The notes beneath the pieces were generated by a model. It ran no database searches and was not told the origin of the DNA. It saw nothing but the letters and a program-made list of their open reading frames with translations. From NCBI GenBank assembly GCA_008508345.1, contig QNGE01003562.1:1-64000 (forward strand): a stretch of 64,000 nucleotides of DNA. The letters are read 5' to 3'. This document shows, in pieces, positions 51,191-62,900 of this stretch. Position numbers and translations under genes: made by a program. The stretch is from Paragonimus westermani. Lineage: Eukaryota; Platyhelminthes; Trematoda; Plagiorchiida; Troglotrematidae. Each line of letters begins with the position of its first letter. The stretch's first letter is position 1.

Positions 51191-51799
51191 TCAGATAGAC
51201 GATGAGAAGTGGCGAAAATGGGAGTAGTGTAAGAAATAGTCAGAGATGTTGGGGCCTCGATTTTGTAATCGGAATGAAGAAAGCAGTCTCCATGATATTG
51301 TGCAATTGCACGTTTTCTGAAATGATCGCGTATCTAGCCATGATGCGGTTTCGTATGTGTACAGTCGACTCAAAATAAGTTTGCCTTGACCCATTTTGAT
51401 TTCCGCGAGGGTTTGAGCGTCACCACTGAGAGACCTAGCTTTCGCAGTGCTCAGTGTCTGCGTGCTTGAGACTGTATAAAAAATTGAATGCGTTTTATAC
51501 TTGGACTGATTACATGTCCTTTTGCAATTTATAAACAGTACCTTGAAAAATGCAATACTTCTGTCGTGAAACTGTCTGTAGCGACTCATCAAATGAAACC
51601 TGGAAACGTGTACAGCCTGTGAAGACCTCAACCAACCTGGCCTGTCGTGATAACTGAGTCTCATTGTTTGGCGGATGCAGCATTTTTCATACGATCCTTG
51701 ATAAACATGGCAGTGTAAGAATAAGATGTTCGTCACTCCTGAGTCAAGCTTAATTACTCTCGCTTTAGCGCGAATACTGAGTAGAGGGCTTAGACACAA
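51191..51799 (-). other. Longest open frame of the window, unassigned (202 codons)
   Basis: The minus-strand frame runs 202 codons from a TTG. The first ATG is at residue 46, leaving about 157 codons. The composition is rich in Ser, Arg and His with scattered Cys. I see no signal peptide, membrane segment or known motif. No splice-site or promoter evidence was established. For DNA of this base composition such a long run without stops is uncommon, but with six frames over 64 kb chance remains possible. It could be an exon, a piece of an unrecognised mobile element, or noise. Confidence 0.25.
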
Positions 51800-54700
51800 A
51801 ACAACTTTTTATTTCGAGTAGCTCCCCCCTTTAGTTTAAGTCAAAGATTTTATTCACCAGAGCACTAGCATAAAGCCAAAATATGGAAACTGCAGTGGAA
51901 TTTTATCAGATGCGTTGCGGATTCTCCTTCATTGACTTCCAAAATCTGTGTTATTCAACCGATTGTCTTTTTAACTTCTGCGTTGATTCTTCACAGTTAT
52001 CACGAAGCTTTGTTTACCTATCCAGTCCAAACAACATTCACTACCTGAATTTTGATGACTTTAAAACCAGATTATGATTTCTCTGCTCTATGTACCAGCC
52101 TGAGCTTCTAAGACATCACCAACCATAGGTCTGCCGGTCCGTCCACACATTTTCTTTTGACTACTCAGCAGATGTTTGATTAAGGCGCATGCATTGTTCA
52201 GAGCCACACACTTACCGGCTTCGCAATCGTTTGTTAGCCGTGACTGACGGTTCCTTGTTGCTCATACACCTGGGCCTGCGAAGCTTGTTTGATGTCCATT
52301 CGTTGTTATACTTTCCATGAACGTGAATAGCTGAGGTTTGTTGAAGGATTTGTTTCATCGACTATGTAGTCAGACGTTCTGTAGTAAATGATCCAACCTA
52401 GTTTAACCGTTAGGAGCCGAACTATCTACGCGTTATCCAACATTTCAAGAATAATTCTGTGGTATCGACTGAGCCTGGACGTTTTGTTGCTTACCGTGAA
52501 GGGTGTTCAGTCTGTGAACATGCAAAATCCCATTCTGCTCATTGATGGTATTTGATTTATGAGAACTTTTTCTGATAAGTGTGAATCAGTTAAAAAATTG
52601 GTTTAATGTTACGTATGTGTTCATTTGGTTGTGGATGACGTCTTTTGAATTCCTATCGGTTACATCCGCAATAAGTGAATAATGTATCCCAGCATACAAT
52701 TTGTTAATACACATTCCGATGCAATTTTGAAGTTAACGGTTATTTTTCTCTTGAACTGTGATTTCGATATTTTCTATGATCGAGCCGAAGTTTTTGAGCT
52801 CAGAGATATCTGCTCGGTTATAACAGACATCAAAAGCATCACTCAAAAAAAGCAAACAACCGTCACCGACCTTTGTATGACACTTCAGCAAATGCTTATT
52901 CGCAGAATTGCATAGGACTGGCGCAGTATCCTCGTGAAAGCGATGTATGTTGCTAATTTGTTGGCAGTTTCCTTGCCATCCGATCTGTAGCTGTTTTAGT
53001 TCATGGTGATGCCAGGTCCTAGATTCAAAATCCTATGGTAGGGTCTGTCATTCCTAAAGTAAACTTTGAAATCAAGTTTTGTGAGAATGAGCTCTCCTTA
53101 TAAAAAGTAAGAAAGCGGCCCATTTGATGTTTCCGGCAAACATATTGGCACCTACGCTCATATCAATTAGGCTGCTTGCTTGTGTATAAATATACCAATA
53201 TTAAAATAACGTGTATATTATAATTTCTTGAAGTGGAATGGGTCCCTGTACATTTCATATTGATATCAGCAGTGAAGTGCGGAGTTCACTGGATCTAAGA
53301 TATCCAACAAAATTATTTTACAATTCAGTTATTAACTGTGAAGTGGAGCGCTGTTCATCTATAGAATTGAAGAAAAGAAGGGAATCGAAGCAGCGACCTT
53401 GATGCATTAAATCCGGAAAACTGGACATTTTGTATTCTCTAATACACATGATAAGTAACTGAGCTTCAGAAAAAACGAAAATTTGACCTGTCAAAATTAC
53501 TGGAGAGGGTACAGACAAGATGCCATAAGGCCGATCAGGATTTCTTATAACATAAGAAAACCAACGGTCTTACAAAAGAAGTTTTGGCTGAGTAGTTGTC
53601 ACTGGCAAGAGTAGGACGTTTGATTACGTAATAAAATCTGTCACTGTCTGATAGGCGTAGCTCAGATAAGGTTTAGCCCGTGCTTATGTCTCATTTGTGT
53701 GCACCAAACGGCAGTGCCGAAGACAGGCATATTTTTTAAAACCGTCATTTTCATTATCTCTCATCAGTCGGCACTTTTAAATCCGGTGTCCTAATTACTG
53801 AAAATGCATCCATTGACGTCTACTGCATCATTGTCAGCTGTACACTTAATTAAGAAGCAATCAGGGGCATATTGACTAATGACTGTTAAGTCAGTCTGAC
53901 AGATTCCTAGCGCATAGTGTTGTCACGTAATCAAATACACCACCAGAGGCACTATATAGTCATAGTCACAAGCTACAAGTGTAGATTGACGCGAAGACCA
54001 GATTAAGTCATACAGGTGCAATTGCATTTAGTGTACACCAACTAGTGATCCTCATTGACAGGCAGTCGACACCGGCGCTGTTCAGTCACTCACTGACGGA
54101 CAACCATTTCCGCTCCATTTTTTTGTCTGTAAAAGAGTGCTGTTTGTATAGTATTCTGTTAAATCTCATGCATTCACATTAAGTTAGTTAGTGTTCAGAA
54201 TAACTACTGGTTGATCGCCCGAAACTTATGCACCGCTGCGAGTCAAGCCCACTTGGATGGAAACACAATGGCTTTAATGAGCGGTTCAACACGTGCGCCA
54301 CTCTGAGTAGATAAATGGATTGGAAAACTGTCATTCAAAACTGTTGAATGAGGATCTCAAACCATTAAATGTCCTAGAATCGCAAGATATACAACATATG
54401 CACATCTACTCTTCCAATCACAAGTGGGTTCCTCGAATGGGCGAGTGAAAGCTTGCGCAACTCAGCCACTGCACATCGTCCTATGAATAGTATTTTCTCA
54501 ATTGTGTCATAGTCGCAAAAAAACTTTGGCGGCACAGGGTTCGTTGATTTAGAATGGCGTAATACGAGATACTGGATTCAGCACCATCTGAAACACAAAT
54601 GCTAATCTGAACACCCACTGAACACAGTTGCTAGTGCAACGATCCTTCAAGCAAAGCACCGTTTCTGGTCGAAATACACTTCATTTTTTCTTATCCCTAT

Positions 54701-55585
54701 ATTTTTTCTTGAATGCACGCCTCTACCTGACTACCTATGAGTAGTATAGTGTGATCGTCCGTCACCTCTACTTTAATACGAAAAAAACACATAAACCACA
54801 CCGAAGTTAGTCTGAAATCTCGAAGTTAACCAGGCAAACTCCAAGTTGTGTGGTTGGTGATGAACGTGTTCTCATACATCTATCGTTCATGAGTATTCTT
54901 CAGTCAGAGCTCACAATAAAAAAGTGTATTGTAGGCTATCAGTGGTTACTCTGGTTAACTCCTGTAACTGAGCCCCGTAGGGTTAAATGGCAATTTTACA
55001 TCAAATCTTCTCTCAGATTTTCAACTTTCTAGTATTTGTGATCTAAATTTGAGTCACCAAAATGTGAACACCAGGGGATCTCACATTTTGCTTTAACTGT
55101 CTGCAGCACAGTAGTAGCACGTCTCTTCAGTTAGTCATTCCAATAGCGCCGGCTGACTTAATGTCTCGTCTTACAGCTTCTCAATAAGTGCATATATCAA
55201 CATTATTACGTCTAGTAGTACACATGAGTGTATGGTAGCGACGTGTGGAGTATATTTTTGTGGTACTGATAGGGGAACAGAACTGACGGCCTTTCATCGA
55301 TCGTTTTTAAGGAATGTACAGATATCTGTGTCAATCTTCAGTTAATCTATTCACTCAGTGTTTCAGACGGTTAAATGTTAGTTAGCGCCATGTATAGCAA
55401 AAATTCTTGGAAAAGGGACGAATGCGTTTTAGTCGATCACATGCATAGCATTGACAGTTATTGAAAAACGCATTCTTGCTTCAGTGAAAGCCCCGGTGAA
55501 CATCATGGATTCCAGTCAATTTCTCCATCGTTGTTCATGCTCAACTTTGAATGCTCACACATGACAATTTTATCCCGTTCTGTTT
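51800..55585. other. Region without recognisable gene
   Basis: The longest frame is 77 codons (52682-52915 plus). A weak tRNA-like pair (GGACTGGCGCAGTATC near 52917 and GATTCAAAATCC near 53026) hints at a further old family B copy, but the spacing is about twice that in the clear copies. Nothing else is supportable. Confidence 0.45.
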
Positions 55586-55589
55586 TTAC

Positions 55590-56400
55590 GTGACGGAGTA
55601 GCAAGAACCTTCCTCATATGTTCTGGCTATAGCAACGCCCATGGTATCATTAACAAAGTAATTTTACTTCAAATTCTCAAAGATCCTGAAATTCAGATTT
55701 CAAATGTCAGGTTTCTGCTTGACTACTTTACCAGTAGCGGTTGTTCTACTAAATTAGATGGCCAAGCCTCTTCTCCATCAATCAATGACTCCTACATTAC
55801 ACAAGAAAACACCCCTTTTCCCATTCTTTTGTTCAGTTTATATTGCATTCGAGCCAATAAACAGTCACACATTTTTCATTGAATATGCAGTTGATTCGGC
55901 GTTGGTCAACAGGCATTCAACCACGCTCTACTCCCCAGCGTACTGGGCGGCTTTTTCATGGTATCAAGTTGGTCAGAGTCCACTAGATTGCCCCTTGAAA
56001 CTTTCAGTTCTGGTCAAAAATTTTCCATCGCTCTCGAAAAGGAATCACTGTGAAAAACTTTCGAATGAGTGTTCCCCTCTTGTAAATAATGAACTTATAC
56101 GTCAACGGCTTTCTGTTAAATATCTGGTGAATATTTTCGATAACACTTAACTGTTACTTCATATTATTTATTTTTAAAACAAAGTTCAGGGTCTTTCGTT
56201 TTATGTTCGTTGTTTTACTCCTCTGTCCAACAAACACCATTCGGTTGATGGATTTATTGAGGTTTATATACTTCTCAAATTAAGTGTTGTTCAACAGATG
56301 TTTCCTTGGTTCGTTGTCAAATGACTTCAGAGACATGCCAGATCTTTATGACACGCATCCAACTGCAATGGCATTTTTTCTAAAGATTCTGTTGATTTCA
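55590..56400 (+). pseudogene. CR1/Jockey-type LINE reverse transcriptase, second copy, decayed
   Basis: The first frame (about 55614-55840) gives CSGYSNAHGIINKVILLQIL, in the place of F-S-S-A-F-N-T-I-x-x-x-x-L-L-x-x-L, then FLLDYFTSSGCSTKLDG (family F-L-x-x-R). After a frame change, the frame at 55758-56150 reads PFFCSVYIAFE, matching the L-F-S-L-Y-I stretch after G-x-P-Q-G. FIEYAVDSALV follows, with Y-A-V-D in place of the catalytic Y-A-D-D. PLVNNELI and LSVKYLVNIFDNT are the usual K-Y-L-G-x-x-x-D block near the RT thumb. The ATG at 55758 is internal to the RT homology and is not a real start. The sequence differs from the 48.5 kb copy, so these are two LINE lineages. Confidence 0.85.
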
Positions 56401-59035
56401 CTCTAACGTCATTTCGAAACATCTGAACACCGTTCAGTAAAAAATCCTGTCGGGCCCAACCCAGCCCCTTGTGTTCAGTCCCTCCTTAATATGCCTCCAT
56501 ATCTTCCAGTAGATCCTTTCACAAACATTTATGTATATGCACTTGGTTGGGTTGTTCTCTGTTCATTCATTATTTAGATCAATTTCCCTGTAAACCCAAC
56601 ATTCTGGCTCTTGATTTAACATCAAACCTGAATCAGTAGGTACTCCTTCCAACTGATTCGAAATGCAACCGTTTTCATTAAACTGTTTTTGAGTTTCCCG
56701 TTCATACTAATTGGCTGTGCTAATTGTGAACCAGACACCTTTGTTCAAATGCCCTTTGTTTGCTGAAAACGTCAGTGTGTTTAAAAAAACACGGAAAATC
56801 TTTACTTTTTAAACAATCGACTTGATATTTTTGGCCAAATTGCTTGAAGAATGCAGCTAAATTTTTGACTGCATTTTCTTGATAGCTCAGAAAATAAAAA
56901 TATCTTCAATGGAAAATGGTGTGCGATTCAATTATTTTGTAGAATTATACTGTCTGGTAGGGAAACCGGAAAGAGAATACATATGTTTGGCTCTTGTGTT
57001 TTCAAGTGATAACCGTCAAATGTGATATGTTAGAAACTCTGTAAACTATTACTACGACAAACTCGCAGCAAGACTACAGAGTAATGAGCCGTAGTTAAGC
57101 AAAACTCGCAATTTTAAATGTATGAAATACTTTTGTAGTATATCACGAAAAGTGGGCAGTTTGTTGCGAAAATAGGATATTCCCATATACTTGCTCACAG
57201 TAAGTCCAACCAATCCAAGCACAGCATTTTTTGTTCAAGGTTGTTTTGTTTTTTGTATTTTACACCACTTTTCACTGTTAGCCGAAACCTTGATGTCAGA
57301 AGCCTTATATACAGAACAACTGGACAAACTATCATGGTATCCATCAGATCTTACAAGTAGAAATGGACTCACTGATAGGCCAGTTTTCCGGGTACTTACC
57401 GTCCATACTTTCTGTGGCCAGTAGAGTCCAAATTCATGCTAATCCCAAGTGTGCGCACCAATAAGTTGGCGAGCTATACCAAGTGACACAAACCCTTAAT
57501 AAGGTGGAACAATTACAACACACGCAGCTCGACTTCTGTTGATGAAGAATTTACCCTTTTCTTAGATCAGCGTATTACACAATGATTTTTTAAGCAATTT
57601 AAACGTAGCACAACATGTAGGTGTCACCGAAACTTGGCAATTTACAAGTTCCAATGCACTCCCGGTATGAGATGCAGTCGTTGTGTATTGGTAAACACTT
57701 AATTCTCCTTTTTATCGATCAAAGACTAATGGACAGTCTTCAGTATAGACGGATTTGACTGTTGTATGCATAAATTAATAGTTAACTGGTCGACTTCACC
57801 AGCAAAGTGGTGAAAAACGCAGCAAAAACTGAAAATACATTGGTCGATTCAGAACATGCAGGCATGCGAACAATTTTAAGTATTATTCACTGGGATCAAA
57901 ACAAGGTGAGTGGTTCATCAGCACAAGCTGGTAGCCTAGTCCCATTAACTCCTCACTCAACGTGTAAATATATTAAAAAGTGGTATTGTTACTGATCCGA
58001 ATTTGATAAAAGTGAACATCTAAATCTTATATATGAACCACAGGCCTTACGAGTTCAGTGATGTACGTTTCTTCACCTGTGCTATGTGTTGCATGTGGTC
58101 ACTACAACGTGGATTTCGTTTGTATCCAAACAGTCTGGCTTCTTACAGCTGTTCAACCGTTATTATTACACCCATAATGTGGACAATCATCTCTCAAATA
58201 ATGACGCATGTGTGGTGAGGAACTTTTGGCCAATACACTGGATAGTTGTCTACGCTACATCGGTAATGCTTGAAAACCGTTCGCATCGGATTACCTGTTT
58301 TTTCGGCTCAGGGCCACATGTGTTTATATCACATCAGAAATCCCAGCCCAGAGCGAATGCTCCGCAGTCAGTCACTCGAATCTCTCGGTGTGTGTGGCTG
58401 TTTGAATGAGGCTCAAAGCGACAACTTTCGACGTCACGAACCGAATTGAATTTTATGTACCTTTCTCAGTCCAAATCAACAGAAAATCCATCCTAATATT
58501 TCGAAGCCATATGGTATGGCTGTGTTGTATTTTAACCGAGTGACCGGAACATATAGGCTCTAAGACGACCGGTCCCAAACTGAGTGACCAGTTATCCTCA
58601 ATCCACCTGTCACTTGTCGTTGAATAAATATTTTTTATAGATTTTTCTCACACGTAATTCACGCACTTAGCCTACTCATTGGAAGAATTTGCGACACAAC
58701 AGTTGACAAGGTGGGCACTTAGAAAATTAACGAGTACAAGTTAATGATAAAATATACCATTCTGAAGTCTATCGGCATCCAAAAAGGGTGACTAAATACG
58801 ACACTATTTCTCATTAAACATTTGAATCTGTAAGCGAAAGTGCTGTACGTACATTTTCCATCATTCGCATCGACAGCTGATCAGTCCCTGCATGCCATTG
58901 TAGAGAATTTCGAAGCATTGCGTGTTTGACAACCACGCAAACATAAATCAGAAGATCTATGGCTTGTAGAAAGAGTTGAAAATCCTTGTGCATAAGTTAA
59001 CAACCATTGCAAACCCAAGTGTTAACAATATGTTC
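56401..59035. other. Region without recognisable gene
   Basis: Frames of up to 107 codons (58086-58409 plus) lack recognisable domains. An AT-rich stretch at 56.7-57.2 kb has very few open frames. No RNA gene or repeat is seen. Confidence 0.5.
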
Positions 59036-59037
59036 TT

Positions 59038-59970
59038 TATCATACACCTAAGAGATCAGGGTCTGGTCAATACCCGAACTTCAGTAGTTTCACACCTATC
59101 CATCACAAAGGCGCACTGGTGAATATGCTATTCAAACGATCAAGAGGAATCTGTACGCAGGACAGTCTTGCGAACGAATTAGACTTGATCACATCTACAT
59201 TACAATCTAACGGGTATCCAAAAAGGTTCATAAAACGACATAGTAAACCGCAACCACCTCCCGAACAGGTGGACACGGTGAGAAAAAAGAGGGTTCATAT
59301 AGAATTACCTTTTGTAGCATGCATCAAACAACTCAAAGACTGGTGAATTCGATTAAACGAACATTCAACGCAGCGGAACTCTGTGTATTAGCCCGGAACC
59401 AGAAACTGCCTGTCCCTTCAATCAAAGGAGATCAGCTTGTCAGTGCCACGTCATATTGCATTTACCAATTTACATGTAACTGCAAAGAAAGTTACACAGG
59501 CAGAACCGAGAGGTGCTTGATCTCCAGAGTGAAGGAACATTTGCCTAATTGGGTGCAGAGCTCTGTATTACAGAAGGACGAAAATGTGGTTGAAACACGC
59601 AAGCAACCGGCGTCCGCAGTCGCAAGACACGTCCTGACCACTGGTCACGGTATCGACTCAATTTGTGCATTCAGAATCCTATTGCGTCACTCCAATCCAA
59701 GATTCTTGCGGTTTGCTGAGGCGGTCACAATCAATCGACTGATGCCGACCTTGTGTGTTCAGAAACAATTGCTCGTGAACTTGACCCTTCACTGAACTTA
59801 GTGACTCTTCCTGAACCACTAATTGACTATCCACCCTGCTCCTCTAACTGCTCGATATAAAAAACCCGTTTCATTTTATTGCAAATTTTGGTACTGACTG
59901 GTCTATACGAAATGCTTGCATCTGCCATTTTTCGTGTTCTAACAAGTTTGTTCAAATTAAAACTCCACTA
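59038..59970 (+). pseudogene. Young Penelope-like element, 5'-truncated: RT C-terminus, linker, GIY-YIG endonuclease, 3' UTR
   Basis: The copy begins in the RT C-terminal region (SGSGQYPNFSSFTPIHHKG, about 59059-59115). It continues in frame through LFKRSRGICTQDSLANELD and NGYPKRFIKRH to IELPFVACIKQ. A shift of frame near 59330 then leads to the 158-codon frame 59319-59795. In that frame NSIKRTFNAAELC (10-22) is the linker, CIY is at 47-49, YTG at 59-61, R65/R70 and E73-H74 follow, and FAEAVTINRL (132-141) forms the late helix. YTG replaces the canonical YIG seen in the 28.7 kb copy. GIY-YIG nucleases of PLEs nick DNA to prime target-site reverse transcription. The 3' UTR continues to about 59965, where it still matches the 8.2 kb copy. 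Truncation and the frameshift make this copy non-autonomous. Confidence 0.9.
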
Positions 59971-62900
59971 AATAGGTAAGATGATCTCAAGGTCTGAAAC
60001 AGCATTTTACAGAAGACATTGTGTCATAATGACGTTTCCAACGCTCAGACTAATTCATTAGATCCGGAATGTCCTGGGTACACCTATGCCTTCGTTCTGG
60101 GACGTTCCATCTGGAGAAACCCAAGCGACATGATTAACACAAAAACACATGGTCATTAAGTCCGCTCACTCTTGCGCACCTTAGCCATTACCTTCATGTA
60201 GTGTTTGTAATTCGGTGTCAACTATAGATTCATTTGCATCCACAGCTCTTGTTATTTAGAGGAGGCCCTGACAGCAAAGTCATTAGAAGGACAAATGGTC
60301 ATAATACCAGTAAAGCGCCCTACGTACAGCTTGTTATCCGATCTCAGCGGTAGATTCTACTGTAATCACGGTACCCAGTTTTCCGTCTCTAGTTTGTTGG
60401 AGGTAGCCAAGAGATCAAGCTTGTGCGTTACTTACTCCTGGTTTGACGAGTTCGCATGTAACAATATGGTCAGACGTTTTAGATCAACGTCTATCTAGTT
60501 TCTATTTGCAGTTCGTGGTTTCCAACATATAGTAATGTTGTACGCATCTCCTTCGCTGTGTGATCAATTACCACTCACACAGTTATGGTACCCGCGTCTA
60601 GAATGTCTGCATATATCTTTTAAAACGCATTACATCTTTCGCATATATAACTTTTCTGCTGATAGCAGATGAAAAATGAGACGTAGACGTGGGTAATTTT
60701 AACGATGAAGATCTCCAAAATAGGTGTCATCCTATCAACTGCATTGAAGTGTTATCTCTGTTTTTATACCTACTTTCAACAAAACACACGCAGATACTTC
60801 TCATACGGACTAGTTAGAGTCATCACCTTAATCCAAAATCCGTCAATTAGCAGGTGATCAACATTGTAAGAAAGCATACTTTACGAGATGTAAACAGTCC
60901 TTTCTATCTCCTCAATCGACTGTGTGAACATTCAGTCAGTTTTATTGCCCTAGAAGTAAAACCGTTCACCCCATGTTCACTACACATATGTTGATGTTCG
61001 TTCGTTTCATTGTCTTGTTGCCTTGCGCCAAACTTAAACAACCGGAGGTTTTACGTAATCGAAATGCTTGCACTCCGCTGTGTTTGCCATATAATGTCTC
61101 AATGAAATGTATTACAGGAACGTATTGTTGCAGTTTTGAAAGGTGGTCTGTTAAGTTATGCGCAAGAGTCCCGAAACCAAGTAAAGATTCTGGCACCTAT
61201 ATGAAATACAAGAACCCAGAGTTTTTGAAGTAAATATTGCCAGTAGAGCATTCTCCATATATAAAAAATACTTGAAGTTAAAAAGGGAATCCGTTGGTTT
61301 TACGTAATTTATATGTCTGCAATGAAAGTCTTCTGTTGAATTTGTAAATGTGTACATTCTTTTCTCAGCCTCTGTCTGATTTGTCAACATGATGGTGTTA
61401 ATCACAAAATATCTATCTGTACATACCGTCTGACACCGGTATATATCATATATCGCAGTGTGTTTTTCCTAACCTCAGAACTGCAGACATCCTTTGAAGT
61501 ATTGTCCCAGTTAATGGTTTCTTCTCTGCCACGAGGTAACACTGGTTGCAGACACTGGGTTGCAATATAACGGTCACACGATCAAGGTCGAAGTGGATAC
61601 ATGTGTACAAGATGATCAAGACGCCTGGAACGTGTGAGTTAATAATATATAAATGTATTGTTACAGTAACATTTAAACTACATACGAAATGTTCTGGTGC
61701 GAAACCGTGTGCACATTTCCTCTTGATCTTGCTTCACACATCGCGTTCAAGTGTCCCTTGAGAACAGAGCGGTAGAAACAACATGAATGAGTAAAGTATG
61801 AACTGATGTCAGGTTTCTTTATTTCAGCATACCTAAGGAAGCAAACTTGTAACTAGATAGAAAAAATGCATGTCTTGGCGGGGAGTGATTATCACTCAAT
61901 TCAAAAAATTCACAGCACACGGCTATGTCATCACTGGTCAGATGGGAAGATCAACAGAATATACGGTGCAATATGAGCAATAATTCATGAAAATTAGATT
62001 AGTTTCTTGGTTAACACATAAGTATACAGGGTAAACACCATGCAATTAATTGAACTGTCTGCCCTGCCTCAAGTTTTTCAACCTGTTTGACTGAAAAGGA
62101 AACACTAGATTTGGGTTCCAGTGTTGTTGGGTCACATCACTAGTGCCACGACCAGGATTCGAATTCACATTGACGTTCAGATGAATTATCCTGGACGATT
62201 GTTGCGTAATGTTTGGAGAAAGCTAGGTAACCTACGCACTGGTCACAAATGAATACAATCAAACTTTTTGATGAACTAGGTTGTTCGTGCAGATGGATCG
62301 AATGGGTAGTTCTAAGCGGAGCAAAAAGGATAATGAGCGTCGGTTGAAACAAAACTGTGCTCTACTTGGATGGTTTAATTGCAGCAAAAATCAAGTTTGT
62401 TGCTATTTTTAAAAACGTGTTGACCAAGTTGTTCACCAAAATTCAAGGCTGGCGATTAAGTGTCGGTGATGTATAAGCTGTATTGTTAAAACTCTCCTAC
62501 TGCCCGACCGTATTCAGAAGACAAATTAATGAAGCAAAATGTACAGTTGAGTTGTACACGCCGGATATATGATGAGAAGTAACTAGCACGTCAACCCCTT
62601 GGCTGATTAGCCGCCTACCACCTTCAGTGTTAGTTGGTGTACACTGGAAAGGAGTCGCTGTCCGGATAGAGAGGAGATGAACCATCCGGCGTTTCAGGTA
62701 TAGAACGTAAAACTGTAAGGATAACTTACACACGTTAGGAATTCGTAAGATCATGTTCGCTTTCTGTCAACGATAGGGATGTTGCGTGAGGTTGATCCGA
62801 ATATTATCTGGTATTGAGTTAACTACAGCATAATGTTACCCAACACAGCCCCTTAAACATCCGTTGACCGGTCTGTATTGAGGAGATGTCACATGCGACG

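Noticed and set aside
52915..53045. Possible fourth family B SINE copy
   Set aside because: The A-box-like and B-box-like pieces are about twice as far apart as in the clear copies, and the tail blocks are missing.
62120..62175. tRNA-like stretch with GGATTCGAATTC
   Set aside because: No matching A-box at the right spacing, and no similarity to families A or B.
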